Of a DNA stretch of 64,000 nt, positions 47,471-56,332 are shown piece after piece; the stretch's first letter is position 1; each line of letters opens with the position of its first letter. The translations under genes were made by a program, and so were the position numbers. The notes under the pieces are model-generated. The model saw only the letters and a list, made by a program, of their open reading frames with translations, was not told the DNA's origin and ran no database searches. Location: NCBI GenBank assembly GCA_050248715.1, contig JBFWRV010000023.1, forward strand, positions 1 to 64,000, read 5' to 3'. Source of the stretch: AWTP1-13 sp050248715. Its GTDB lineage: Bacteria; Pseudomonadota; Alphaproteobacteria; Rhizobiales; Hyphomicrobiaceae.

Positions 47471-49579
47471 ATGTCAGCAGCTTCACCCAGGCCATTAACT
47501 CGCAAAAATACAAAAAGCGCCATGCCGACGGCGCCATTCGTAATCATAATTGGGGACTGGGTAGTTGATCATTATTGGTTTATTGCGCGGCACAACTCCG
47601 ACATCAGCGCGTTTACCGGCCACGATCACTATAAGATATCTAGTAAGGCCGGGGATCCGATCGTGGCCTTGTGCGGCGCGGGTGACACTACCCGAATAAT
47701 AAGCGAACAGAATGCGCGCGGCGGCTATCCACTTCAACTCAAGGCATTGGGTTATTGGCATGCTGACGAGACCAATTTTCTGGCGGATCTTCTGAATGAT
47801 CCAAATGAAGGACGCGAATACTACGCGCACGCCCGATTCGGAGGAACGTTCAAGAGGCGGTCTGCCCCGCGGAACGTCGAAATCTCCACGATGGCTGATC
47901 ATGCCGATACGATCAAGATGATCCGGCTCTATCAGCATGTGGGGACTGCATTCGAGCAACTTTCCAGAATTGATTGGGATCGTCGTGCGCATATTGACTA
48001 TCACGGAACGCAAGCCGACGTCGTCGACCGCTTGGACATAAAAGGCCCTGTTGCTGCCGTCGTAGTCCATGACTTGGGCAAGGGCGCAATTACAGAAGTG
48101 CTGGTTCGGGCGCTGTCGAAAAGATATCCAAATGCAGACTGGTATGTTCGGTCGAAAGAGCATCCGCGGGCTTGGTTGACCCTCCTGCATGACGCCGGCC
48201 GATTGGCCCTCAATGTGGTCGGACCGGAGACGGTTGCGTTCGAAGATCCTTGGGATCGCTGGGTGGTCGACAAGAAACCTACTCATGAAGTCATGCGATT
48301 CCTGAACGAGATGAAGGGAAAAACACGTTGCCTGGTGACCCCGAAGCACGAAATGGTGATCAAGGACGTGGTTACGTCAACGCACGTCGAGCGCTGCATT
48401 GTCGGCGGCTCTTCGGAGCCGGGCGCGCGGATCACTCACCTGGGCTGGTGCACACGGGTATTCTCGTCATTAGTTTTCAAGATGATAAGAAACAACAGTG
48501 CCCTTCCGGAAGGAGAGGATGAAGTACAAAAGACCGTGGTAAGCGTGATAAAGGAGGCCGACAGTCGTCCACGCGTTGTCGATCCGTTTGCGTGGCAGAG
48601 AGCCAGCATTGACGGGGGTTATGCCCGCCCTATGGAATGGAAGAAAACTCTCTCCGAATGGGATATGTCAAGCAGCGAGCAGGGCATTATAGACACGCCA
48701 TTGCTGTCAAGCGGTCGGGGAGGAGGCGTAAGGCGCCTCGAACTCTGGCGGGCCACCTCCCTTTTGCCCGGCTACATCACCTGCGTTGAGGCAAAACGGC
48801 AGATGATAAAGCGCATAGCAAAAGCGGTTGTAGGATTTCGGAAGGCGCATCGGCCAACCAGGGCGTTGAGCGTACTCTTGACCGCTGATCCCGGTGCGGG
48901 AAAATCGTCGTTGGTGCGCGCTTTGGCGAATGCGACGGATTTCTCGTTTATACAGAGCAATATTACGCAAATGTTGCATCGCGATGAATTGCTTCACCTC
49001 TTCGATGCAATCGCGACAAGGCAGGCGAATGGAACGCGACCGGTGATGGTGTATGTCGATGAGATAAACGCACTTTTGGAGTCCGACCACGTCTTCAGTG
49101 CCTTCCTATCTCCTCTCGAGGAAGGTTCGTACTTGCGCCAGGGTCGCAGAATTAGTCTGCGACCCTGCGTGTGGGTGTTCGTTGGGACAGCCGGAAAAGA
49201 CGGGGTGGCTGACGAATATACGCGATCCGACAAATACAGTGATTTCCTGTCGCGCATGAGCATGCAGGAACGAATGGACTATGCGCATCTGAAGCAACTG
49301 TACAACAACAATAGGAAGCTGGAGCTGGAGGCAAGGCTCGAGCAAGTGTATTTGGGAGTGACATTGCTGCGGCAATTTCATCCGGATTTGGTGTCCGTGG
49401 AGCACGCCGTCATGCATGCGTTCTATGATCTAAACCCGGAGGAATGTCCCGCGCGGCAGATTAGGCGCGACGCATCGAACGTAAGGAATGTGCAGGATGG
49501 GAGGATCACGCGCAGGAACTGCGCAGGTTGGGGGAAGGAAGACTGGGCGAAAAGCGATGCGATGATTGAGATTATCTGA
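47471..49579 (+). CDS. Fusion of a degenerate PfkB/RfaE-like kinase domain and an AAA+ ATPase
   Basis: A 702-residue protein on clearly AT-richer DNA. Residues about 20–340 follow the PfkB/RfaE sugar-kinase pattern: FVIIIGDWVVDHYW (23–36), VAAVVVHDLGKGAITEVLV (194–212), equivalent to the 'vvlsDyGKGvlt' strand, and RCLVTPKHEMVIKD (286–299). The catalytic GAGD motif expected after this, near residues 315–335, is not seen, so the domain may bind but not phosphorylate. Residues about 435–640 are an AAA+ ATPase with Walker A ADPGAGKSS (472–480) and Walker B VMVYVDEINA (D530, E531). No partner gene is adjacent. The start is the ATG at 47471 or at 47522; neither has a clear Shine–Dalgarno. Function unknown; defence or regulatory sensing is a guess. 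Confidence 0.72.
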   Translation: MSAASPRPLTRKNTKSAMPTAPFVIIIGDWVVDHYWFIARHNSDISAFTGHDHYKISSKAGDPIVALCGAGDTTRIISEQNARGGYPLQLKALGYWHADETNFLADLLNDPNEGREYYAHARFGGTFKRRSAPRNVEISTMADHADTIKMIRLYQHVGTAFEQLSRIDWDRRAHIDYHGTQADVVDRLDIKGPVAAVVVHDLGKGAITEVLVRALSKRYPNADWYVRSKEHPRAWLTLLHDAGRLALNVVGPETVAFEDPWDRWVVDKKPTHEVMRFLNEMKGKTRCLVTPKHEMVIKDVVTSTHVERCIVGGSSEPGARITHLGWCTRVFSSLVFKMIRNNSALPEGEDEVQKTVVSVIKEADSRPRVVDPFAWQRASIDGGYARPMEWKKTLSEWDMSSSEQGIIDTPLLSSGRGGGVRRLELWRATSLLPGYITCVEAKRQMIKRIAKAVVGFRKAHRPTRALSVLLTADPGAGKSSLVRALANATDFSFIQSNITQMLHRDELLHLFDAIATRQANGTRPVMVYVDEINALLESDHVFSAFLSPLEEGSYLRQGRRISLRPCVWVFVGTAGKDGVADEYTRSDKYSDFLSRMSMQERMDYAHLKQLYNNNRKLELEARLEQVYLGVTLLRQFHPDLVSVEHAVMHAFYDLNPEECPARQIRRDASNVRNVQDGRITRRNCAGWGKEDWAKSDAMIEII

Positions 49580-49937
49580 TCGGGCGCGCGCAAGTATGGC
49601 GCCGGCCACTTGAGGAGTGTGGCAACAGCGTCGCGACGCCATTCAGGCCCGGCGCAGGCCCTGGCCCGAGCCAACGTGATTGATGGAAAGGGACGGCAGC
49701 ATGGATGTTCTGCTCCGGTTCTCCATGTTCGGCCCAGGAACCGCCACCGCCTCCACAATTCTGCGCCGATTCGTGGGCCAAAGCCCGCGTTGTGGCTTTG
49801 TTGCATCGCGTAAGCTGCCTTCGCGGCCTTGACGTGGCTCGGCCCGCAATTCACTGGTGCGGCTCTCTTATAGTGGCCGCGTCGTTGCCGGGGCCGTGAG
49901 ACGCGAGCAAGACCGCTGCCGCGCCAGGAGGACACGA
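49580..49937. other. Right border of the low-GC island
   Basis: About 360 bases without a supported gene. GGCTTTGTTGCATCGCG near 49794–49810 looks like the terminus of some insertion sequences, which could be a relic of how the island arrived; no transposase is recognisable. AGGAGG just before 49938 belongs to the next gene. Confidence 0.4.
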
Positions 49938-51767
49938 ATGCCGGACAGCCCGCACGCGCTGCACCTGATCCTGATCAAGCCAACGCACTACGACGACGAC
50001 GGCTATCCCATCCAATGGCTGCGCTCGGCCATTCCCTCCAATACGCTGGCCTGCCTCAACGGGCTCGCCGAGGATTGCAGCAGGCGCAGAGTGCTCGGTG
50101 ATGACGTCGACATCCGCATCGAGACCTACGACGAGACCAACCGCCGCGTTTATCCCGACCGCATCATTCGCGCGCTGAAGCGGGCCGGCGGCAAATCGCT
50201 GATCGCGCTCGTCGGGGTGCAGTCGAACCAGTTTCCCCGCGCGCTCGATCTGGGCCGTCGCTTCCGCGAGGCCGGTGTGCAGGTCGCCATCGGCGGCTTT
50301 CACGTGTCGGGCTGCATCTCCATGCTCAAGGAGATGCCCGACAACATGAAGGAGGCGCAGCGCATCGGCATCTCCCTCTTCGCGGGCGAGGCCGAGGAGG
50401 GGCGTCTCGACACCGTGCTCAAGGATGCCTACGCCGGCACGCTGAAGCCGCTCTACAACTTCATGGCCAACCTGCCGGACATGTCGAGCCAGCCCATGCC
50501 GATCCTGCCCGCGCAGCACGTGCGGCGGACGGCCGGCACGATGACGAGCGTGGATCTCGGCCGCGGCTGCCCCTACCAGTGCTCGTTCTGCACCATCATC
50601 AACGTGCAGGGAAGGAAGAGCCGGTTCCGTTCCGCCGATGACCTCGAGGCCGTCATCCGCGCCAATGTGGCGCAGGACATCAACCGCTTCTTCATCACCG
50701 ACGACAACTTCGCGCGCAACCGCAACTGGGAGGCTTTCTTCGATCGCCTCATCATGCTGCGCGAGGATCAGGGCTTCGACGTCAAGTTCACGATCCAGGT
50801 GGATACGCTGTGCCACGAGATCCCGAACTTCATCGACAAGGCGGCCCGCGCCGGCGTGGCGCGCGTGTTCATCGGGCTGGAGAACATCAATCCCGACAGT
50901 CTGCTCGGCGCCAAGAAGCGCCAGAACCGGATCACCGACTATCGCACCATGCTGCAGGCCTGGAAGAAGCGCGGCGTGATCACCTATGCCGGCTACATCT
51001 TGGGCTTCCCCAACGACCGCAAGGAAACCATCAAGCGCGACATCGAGATCATCAAGCGCGAGCTACCGGTCGACATCCTCGAGTTCTTCTTCCTCACGCC
51101 GCTGCCGGGCTCGGAGGATCACAAGGTGCTGCACGGCAAGGGCACTTGGATGGACCCCGACGTCAACAAGTACGACCTCAACCATCGGGTCACGCATCAT
51201 CCCGTGATGTCGGACCAGGAGTGGGAGGACGCCTACTGGTCGGCATGGGAGTGGTTCTATTCGCCCGAGCACATGGAGACCATCATGCGACGCGCCGCAG
51301 CCTGCGGGCTGAGCGTGGGCAAGGTCATGTTCATGATGCTGTGGTTCTTCTTCTCGATTCGCTACGACCGCGTGCATCCGCTGGAGAGCGGATACTTCCG
51401 CCTGAAGTTCCGCCGCGACCGGCGCCCCACCTTGCCGCGCGAGAACCCACTCATCTTCTACCCGCGCTACCTCTGGGAGACGACGCGCAGCCACTTCTGG
51501 ATGGGCTATTGGATCCTCAGGATGAACAACGTGCGCCGGCGCATCAAGAAGGATGCGAAGCGCCGGCAGTACACCGATCTGTCGCTCTCCACGCAGGACG
51601 GCGAGTACGACGCGCTCTCGCTCTTCACCGAAACGCGCGGCGGCGAGGGCGCGGTGGCGAAGCGGCGCAAGGAAGTGGCCGCGCGGATCGCGGTGCGCGG
51701 CGGCAACAGCACGCAGCCCGCGCGCGAAGGGGTGATGGTGGCGCCGGCTTCCGCGCCGCCGACATAG
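49938..51767 (+). CDS. Cobalamin-binding-domain radical SAM protein
   Basis: A 609-residue enzyme. The N-terminal part (about residues 1–170) has the layout of a B12-binding domain (LILIKPTHYDDDGYP, ALVGVQSNQFPRALDLG, VQVAIGGFHVSGC). The radical SAM core begins near residue 205 with LGRGCPYQCSFCTI, the CxxxCxxC cluster motif, and continues with NRFFITDDNFARN and RVFIGLENINPDSL. The C-terminal 150 residues are basic and aromatic, with a hydrophobic segment (VMFMMLWFFFSI) that may touch the membrane. Related enzymes methylate or rearrange lipids and cofactors; the substrate is unknown. A strong AGGAGG site supports the ATG. It borders the low-GC island but has host-like GC. Confidence 0.88.
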   Translation: MPDSPHALHLILIKPTHYDDDGYPIQWLRSAIPSNTLACLNGLAEDCSRRRVLGDDVDIRIETYDETNRRVYPDRIIRALKRAGGKSLIALVGVQSNQFPRALDLGRRFREAGVQVAIGGFHVSGCISMLKEMPDNMKEAQRIGISLFAGEAEEGRLDTVLKDAYAGTLKPLYNFMANLPDMSSQPMPILPAQHVRRTAGTMTSVDLGRGCPYQCSFCTIINVQGRKSRFRSADDLEAVIRANVAQDINRFFITDDNFARNRNWEAFFDRLIMLREDQGFDVKFTIQVDTLCHEIPNFIDKAARAGVARVFIGLENINPDSLLGAKKRQNRITDYRTMLQAWKKRGVITYAGYILGFPNDRKETIKRDIEIIKRELPVDILEFFFLTPLPGSEDHKVLHGKGTWMDPDVNKYDLNHRVTHHPVMSDQEWEDAYWSAWEWFYSPEHMETIMRRAAACGLSVGKVMFMMLWFFFSIRYDRVHPLESGYFRLKFRRDRRPTLPRENPLIFYPRYLWETTRSHFWMGYWILRMNNVRRRIKKDAKRRQYTDLSLSTQDGEYDALSLFTETRGGEGAVAKRRKEVAARIAVRGGNSTQPAREGVMVAPASAPPT

Positions 51768-51796
51768 ACCCGCCGCGGCGCCGATCGGAAGACGCC

Positions 51797-53155
51797 CTAA
51801 GTCGTGTTGTGCAACCGGGCGCGGGCATTGCGGATGACCTGCAGCGCCGCCCCCTTGTCGCCGGGGCTGTCGGGCTGCCAGACAGCGCCGGACCAGTCGA
51901 CGATCGGGATGCGGACACCACCGTTTGCGGCTTGGTCCGCCGGCCGCTCGTAGGTGGCTTCGACCGTGTCCAGCACGCACAGGAGGTTCCACGGCCGGTA
52001 GATCTGCTCTTTGCCGTTGACGACGATACGCTGGCCCAGGCGAAGCAGGGCGGAAACATGCACCCTTTCCTCGATCGGGTCGGCATGGCGGTCATAGCAG
52101 ACGATGCTGTCGCGCGAGCGGGGGCGTGGATGGCCTGAATGGTTGGCAAGCATGCGCTGGGCGAAGGGCCAGAGGTGGTAGATTCCGCCGCGCGGCTCAT
52201 TGCCGGGAGCACTGGCCCATTTGTCGTCGATCAGCCGCCAGGTCCGCTGCGGATCGAAGGGAAACTGGCCATAGTAATGCTTCACGCGCTTGAGCATCCA
52301 GTCGAGGGCGATATCGTCGAGTGCCCTGGTGCGATCCTTCGCATGCAGCGACTCGGCGACATAGCCGCCTCCGACATCGGCATGCGCACCGGGAAACCAG
52401 ACCTGCTCCGTGCTGGTCTTGAAGGCCTTGAACCTGGGCTTTCGCCATACGGTGGCCTGGAAGGGATGCCTGTGCTCGTCGATTGCGATCGCGTGCAGGT
52501 TCACCTTGGCGATCGACGACAGCTCCACGTTGTGGAATTCGTAGCGCTGCCTGTTGTGTCGCCAGAAGCTCTTCAACGGCACGCCCAATGCTCCGACGGT
52601 ATCGAACACGCCGACGCAGTCGATCTTGAAAGCCTTGCGGTCGTGAACGAACGGGCCCAATTGCGCCGCGATTCCGGGCAGCCGGTCGTTGGGCGAGGTA
52701 CGGTAGTAGGCCCAGGCAAGAGCCTCGTGCTCGGCGGTGCAGTGCTGCCGTTTGAGCAAGCCGGCGGCGCCGATCAACCCGACGAGGGAGCGCGCCGTGT
52801 AGGCGCCGCGGGAGAAGCCAAAGACGAAAACCTGGTCATCCGGCTCATGGTAGTGGGAGAGAAATTTGTAGGCGCGGCGGATGCTGTTATCGAGGCCCCG
52901 GCCGAGCCCGCCGCCGCGCAGCCGGTCCGTCATGCCCGTGCCCACGCCGCGCTCGTAGAATACGATGTGCTCGACGTCGCCTCCGTGGTAGGTGGGGCCC
53001 GCCACCATCTTCTTCTCGTTCGGCGCCAGGCGGGGCGAGGGATCCAGGCTTTTGGCAATGATTTGCCGCATGCGCACGATGTTGGTGTCGTTCCGCCCGG
53101 ACTCAGCGTCGTTCCACGTCCCGTCCAGGAGCAGGATAATGCATTTGTTGGCCAC
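51797..53155 (-). CDS. DUF2235 (Tle1-like) alpha/beta hydrolase
   Basis: A 452-residue protein of the DUF2235 family, related to T6SS phospholipase effectors Tle1. It shows LLLDGTWNDAESG at the start, the nucleophile elbow VFVFGFSRGAYTARSLVG (GxSxG, about residues 107–124), VGVFDTVGALGVP and GAHADVGGGY (about 265–274), giving the Ser, Asp and His regions of the catalytic set. It has no signal peptide and no VgrG, PAAR or immunity gene beside it, so it looks like a stand-alone housekeeping lipase-like enzyme. Start is a GTG with a GAGGA site. Confidence 0.85.
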   Translation of the reverse strand: MANKCIILLLDGTWNDAESGRNDTNIVRMRQIIAKSLDPSPRLAPNEKKMVAGPTYHGGDVEHIVFYERGVGTGMTDRLRGGGLGRGLDNSIRRAYKFLSHYHEPDDQVFVFGFSRGAYTARSLVGLIGAAGLLKRQHCTAEHEALAWAYYRTSPNDRLPGIAAQLGPFVHDRKAFKIDCVGVFDTVGALGVPLKSFWRHNRQRYEFHNVELSSIAKVNLHAIAIDEHRHPFQATVWRKPRFKAFKTSTEQVWFPGAHADVGGGYVAESLHAKDRTRALDDIALDWMLKRVKHYYGQFPFDPQRTWRLIDDKWASAPGNEPRGGIYHLWPFAQRMLANHSGHPRPRSRDSIVCYDRHADPIEERVHVSALLRLGQRIVVNGKEQIYRPWNLLCVLDTVEATYERPADQAANGGVRIPIVDWSGAVWQPDSPGDKGAALQVIRNARARLHNTT

Positions 53156-53250
53156 GACTTGTCCTCGAGAGGGAGAAAGAAATAACTAGGCAATGCACTA
53201 CCGGTACGAGGATGAAATAGTGCTGTCAAATACCTCGATCGGGGGCCTGG

Positions 53251-54162
53251 ATGCCTGAAGCGGCCCTGCGCGTGATCGCCACGCCTGGCTTTCCCGACTA
53301 TGCGCTGCTCGACAGCGGCCATGGGCGCAAGCTCGAGCGCTTCGGTCGCTTCACGATCGACCGGCCCGAGCCGCAGGCGCTCTGGCGGCAGATGCTCGAG
53401 CCAGGCGCCTGGTTGCGGGCGGACGCGACGTTCAAAGCCAGCAGCGGCGAGGAGGACGGCGAGGCCGGGCGCTGGCATCGCAACAAGCCGGTCCCCGATA
53501 GCTGGAGCCTGCGCGTGGACGGCGTCAGCGTGCTCTGCAGGCTCACGAGCTTCCGCCACGTGGGGCTGTTCCCGGAGCAGTTGCCGCACTGGCACTGGAT
53601 GCTGGAGCGACTGCGCGGGGTGCGGCGCGAGCCGCCGCGCGTGCTCAATCTTTTCGCCTACACCGGTGCCGCCTCTCTGATCGCGGCCAATGCCGGCGCG
53701 GAGGTGACGCACGTCGACGCCTCCAAGCGGGCGATTGCCTGGGCCAAGGAGAACCAGGCCGTCTCGAAGCTGGGCGAGGCGCCGATCCGATGGATCCTGG
53801 ACGATGCCCGCAAGTTCGTGGCGCGCGAGGTGCGGCGCGGCAGGACCTATGACGTGATCCTCGTCGATCCGCCGAAGTTCGGCCGCGGACCCGGCGGGGA
53901 GGTTTGGGACGTGTTCCAGCATCTGCCGGCCCTGCTGCGCGACTGCGCCGGCCTGCTCGCGTCGCGCCATGCCTCGCTGGCGCTCACCACTTACGCCATC
54001 CGCGCCTCCGCTCTCGTCACGGACGCACTCGTGCGCGAATGCCTCGCCGGCCGCCCGGGGATGGCGGAGAGCGGGGAACTCGCGGTGGTCGAGCAGTCCG
54101 GCGGCCGGCTGCTGCCGACCTCGCTCTATACCCGATGGACGTTGGACGATGTCGCGCCCTGA
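53251..54162 (+). CDS. Class I SAM-dependent methyltransferase, RlmI-like
   Basis: A 303-residue methyltransferase of the family that includes the 23S rRNA cytosine-C5 enzyme RlmI. Motif I is LNLFAYTGAASLIAANAGAE (about residues 132–151), followed by VTHVDASKRAIAWAKEN and the motif IV segment VILVDPPKFGRGPGGE. The N-terminal PUA domain of RlmI proper is lacking, so the RNA target is uncertain. It overlaps the next gene by 14 bases, and both encode RNA-methyltransferase-like proteins, a natural pairing. Confidence 0.9.
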   Translation: MPEAALRVIATPGFPDYALLDSGHGRKLERFGRFTIDRPEPQALWRQMLEPGAWLRADATFKASSGEEDGEAGRWHRNKPVPDSWSLRVDGVSVLCRLTSFRHVGLFPEQLPHWHWMLERLRGVRREPPRVLNLFAYTGAASLIAANAGAEVTHVDASKRAIAWAKENQAVSKLGEAPIRWILDDARKFVAREVRRGRTYDVILVDPPKFGRGPGGEVWDVFQHLPALLRDCAGLLASRHASLALTTYAIRASALVTDALVRECLAGRPGMAESGELAVVEQSGGRLLPTSLYTRWTLDDVAP

Positions 54163-54982
54163 TCCCTCGCGCGGCTCCATCCGCGGCATCACCAGCCTGC
54201 AGAACGAGCGCGTGAAGCTCATTCGCTCGCTGGAGATGCGCAAGGCGCGGCGCGAGACGAACCTGTTTGCGGCCGAGGGGACCTCGGTGCTGGTGACGGC
54301 GCGCGATGCCGGGTGGAAGCCCAGGATGCTTGCGTTCCTCGCCGGCAGTGCCCAAGCCGGTATCGCAAAAGGGCTCGTAGCCTGGGCCGAAAGCGCGGGC
54401 GCCGAATGCCTGGAGGTGTCGGAGGCGGTGCTCGCCAAGCTGGCGGCCAAGGACAATCCTCAGACGATGCTGGGGGTGTTCGAGCAACGCTGGGCGGCTC
54501 AGCCCCATCCGGCCTCCCTGCCGGCGGATGCCGCCTGGCTGGCTCTGGAGCAGGTGCGCGATCCCGGCAACCTCGGCACCATCATCCGCACTGTCGACGC
54601 GGTCGGTGCGGCTGGCGTGATCCTCGTCGGCACCTCGGTCGACCCCTACGCACGCGAGTCGGTGCGCGCCAGCATGGGATCGATCTTCAGCGTGCCGCTG
54701 GTGCGCATGGACTTACCGGGCGCCGCGGCTCTCGCAGGCGCCTGGACGGGAGAGGTTGTCGGCACGCATCTCTCCGCGCAGGAGGATTTCCGCAGCAGGC
54801 GCTATCGTTCCCCGACGCTGCTGGTGATGGGCAGCGAGGGGCCGGGTCTGTCGGCCGAATTGGCGGCCGTCTGCTCGCGCCGCGTCAAGATCCCCATGGC
54901 CGGCCGCCTCGACAGCCTCAATCTCGCCGTCGCCACCGCCTTGATGCTCTACGAGATCCGCCGCGAGCGATTGAGCCTGTGA
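54149..54982 (+). CDS. TrmH/SpoU-family RNA methyltransferase
   Basis: A 277-residue SPOUT methyltransferase for 2'-O-ribose of tRNA or rRNA. The N-terminal substrate-binding region (ITSLQNERVKLIRSLEMRKA) precedes the knotted catalytic domain with motif 1 VRDPGNLGTIIRTVDAVGA, motif 2 LLVMGSEGPGLS and motif 3 IPMAGRLDSLNLAVATALML. The ATG at 54149 lies inside the end of the previous gene, suggesting coupled translation. The stop codon is followed at once by a dispersed repeat element. Confidence 0.93.
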   Translation: MSRPDPSRGSIRGITSLQNERVKLIRSLEMRKARRETNLFAAEGTSVLVTARDAGWKPRMLAFLAGSAQAGIAKGLVAWAESAGAECLEVSEAVLAKLAAKDNPQTMLGVFEQRWAAQPHPASLPADAAWLALEQVRDPGNLGTIIRTVDAVGAAGVILVGTSVDPYARESVRASMGSIFSVPLVRMDLPGAAALAGAWTGEVVGTHLSAQEDFRSRRYRSPTLLVMGSEGPGLSAELAAVCSRRVKIPMAGRLDSLNLAVATALMLYEIRRERLSL

Positions 54983-55098
54983 TGTCATTCCGGCCGCGGG
55001 CGAAGCCCAAGAGCCGGAACCTAGAGCCACATTCGAGGCGATATCCTCGCGGCCCTTGGGTCTCGGATATTTCGCTGACGCGAAATTCCGGGATGACA
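54983..55098. repeat. Dispersed inverted-repeat element, about 116 bp
   Basis: Begins TGTCATTCCGG and ends CCGGGATGACA, near-perfect inverted ends, with internal self-complementary stretches. It starts on the base after a stop codon. Parts of similar elements occur at about 45700–45780 and 47188–47227. Such miniature palindromic elements are common between genes in Hyphomicrobiales. Confidence 0.7.
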
Positions 55099-55550
55099 AC
55101 GACGGACAGCCTAGGTCGTGAACTCATAAACGATGGTCAGATCCGCGCTTGCTAGCCCAGCAAGCCTGGGTCGGCTCCGCCCGGAAATCTTCGACGCTGC
55201 AACAATTCCTTCCGCTTTCGGGGGAACAAGGGACATCCGCGCGGGCCTGTCCGGAGGGCTGCTTGTGGCCCGGAGCGGACTTTGATCAACCGGAGCTGCC
55301 CGACGTTTGCGGAAGCCCTCCGCGGCCCGCCCGAAGAGCGAGGAAGACGAGCAGGCCCATGGGCCCGAACAGGAAGGTCAAAGCTAGCGCTGGCATAATT
55401 AAGACTGTCAATCGGCACCGACCATTCACCCCTGATCGGCACGCAATCGAGACCCCTCTCGTCGGTGGTGTAGAGCGCGTCGAAGTCCGGAGCTGCGGAG
55501 CGGAGCGCAGCAGCGGAGGGCTTCGACGTGGGGGTCATTTTTCGGCGCCG
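55099..55550. other. Relic region without a supported gene
   Basis: About 450 bases between the dispersed element and the TetR remnant. Open frames exist on both strands (one on the minus strand runs 55152–55538), but composition and lack of recognisable motifs suggest degenerate or non-coding DNA. Confidence 0.45.
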
Positions 55551-56093
55551 ATCGACGCGTCAGGCGCTGGCCGATTCACACATGGGGTCGAGGGGTTTTC
55601 ACTTCGCCGGGTTGCACGTGAGGCTGGCGTGAGCCCAGCCGCTCCGTTCCACCATTTCGGCGACCTGAAGGGTCTGCTGTCGGCGCTGGCAGCGCGAGGA
55701 TATCAGCGGTTGATCGATGCGATGACACCCTGTCACATGATGTCGGTCGAAGAACGTCCGCACGCGATGCTCACCGTGTATGTTGACTTCGCACTGGGCC
55801 ACCCCGCCCTGTTCCGGCTCATGTTCTCATCGAACCGCCCCGACTATTCGGCCCCGGAGTTGGCCGAGAGCGCGGAAGCATCGTTCCGACTCCTCAGCGA
55901 CGCCGTCACCGACCGTTCGCGCAGCCTTGGGCTCGAACCTGACGAGGAGGATGTGCTCCGTGCCTGGACGGTTGCGCACGGATTGGCGGATCTTCTCATC
56001 TCCAACCGGCTGTACCGTACGAACGCCTTGCCCGCAGGTGAACGACGGGCTCGCCTGCTCCGCATCCTTGCCTCGAGCCTCCGGAGCGCTTGA
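55551..56093 (+). pseudogene. TetR/AcrR-family regulator, 5' part missing or degraded
   Basis: The frame encodes most of a TetR regulator: GVEGFSLRRVAREAGVSPAA with the following HHFGDLKGLLSALA is the HTH and its recognition helix, then about 130 residues of a C-terminal ligand-binding domain (VYVDFALGHPALFRLMFSSN) to the stop. The first helix (normally 'ILDAALxLF') is poorly preserved as DASGAGRFTH, and no start codon with a ribosome site precedes it. Upstream sequence in the same frame is unrelated. It is either a remnant or uses an unusual start; I favour remnant. The C-terminal type resembles TetR_C_33/WHG-like regulators. Confidence 0.6.
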
Positions 56094-56332
56094 TTTCGGC
56101 TGACTACAATTTCAGCGATAGGGATCAGCCGCGGACCACCGGACAGACCGATTTCACGTTGCTGACCCTGAGGTGCTCGGCGTCCGCTCCTGGCCCCAAA
56201 CAGACTACTTCCGCACTGCAATGCTTCCGTCTGCTATCGGCGGCTTTTCCGACGTCATGTTAGTGGCCTCGGGCTGCCAACCCGCGGGGCCTCAACCCGA
56301 TGGGATCACTTCGACGTTAGTGAGTTCACGGC

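Noticed and set aside
55152..55538. Minus-strand gene of 128 codons in the relic zone
   Set aside because: Composition is Arg/Pro-rich and low in structure, there is no ribosome binding site, and no family was recognised.
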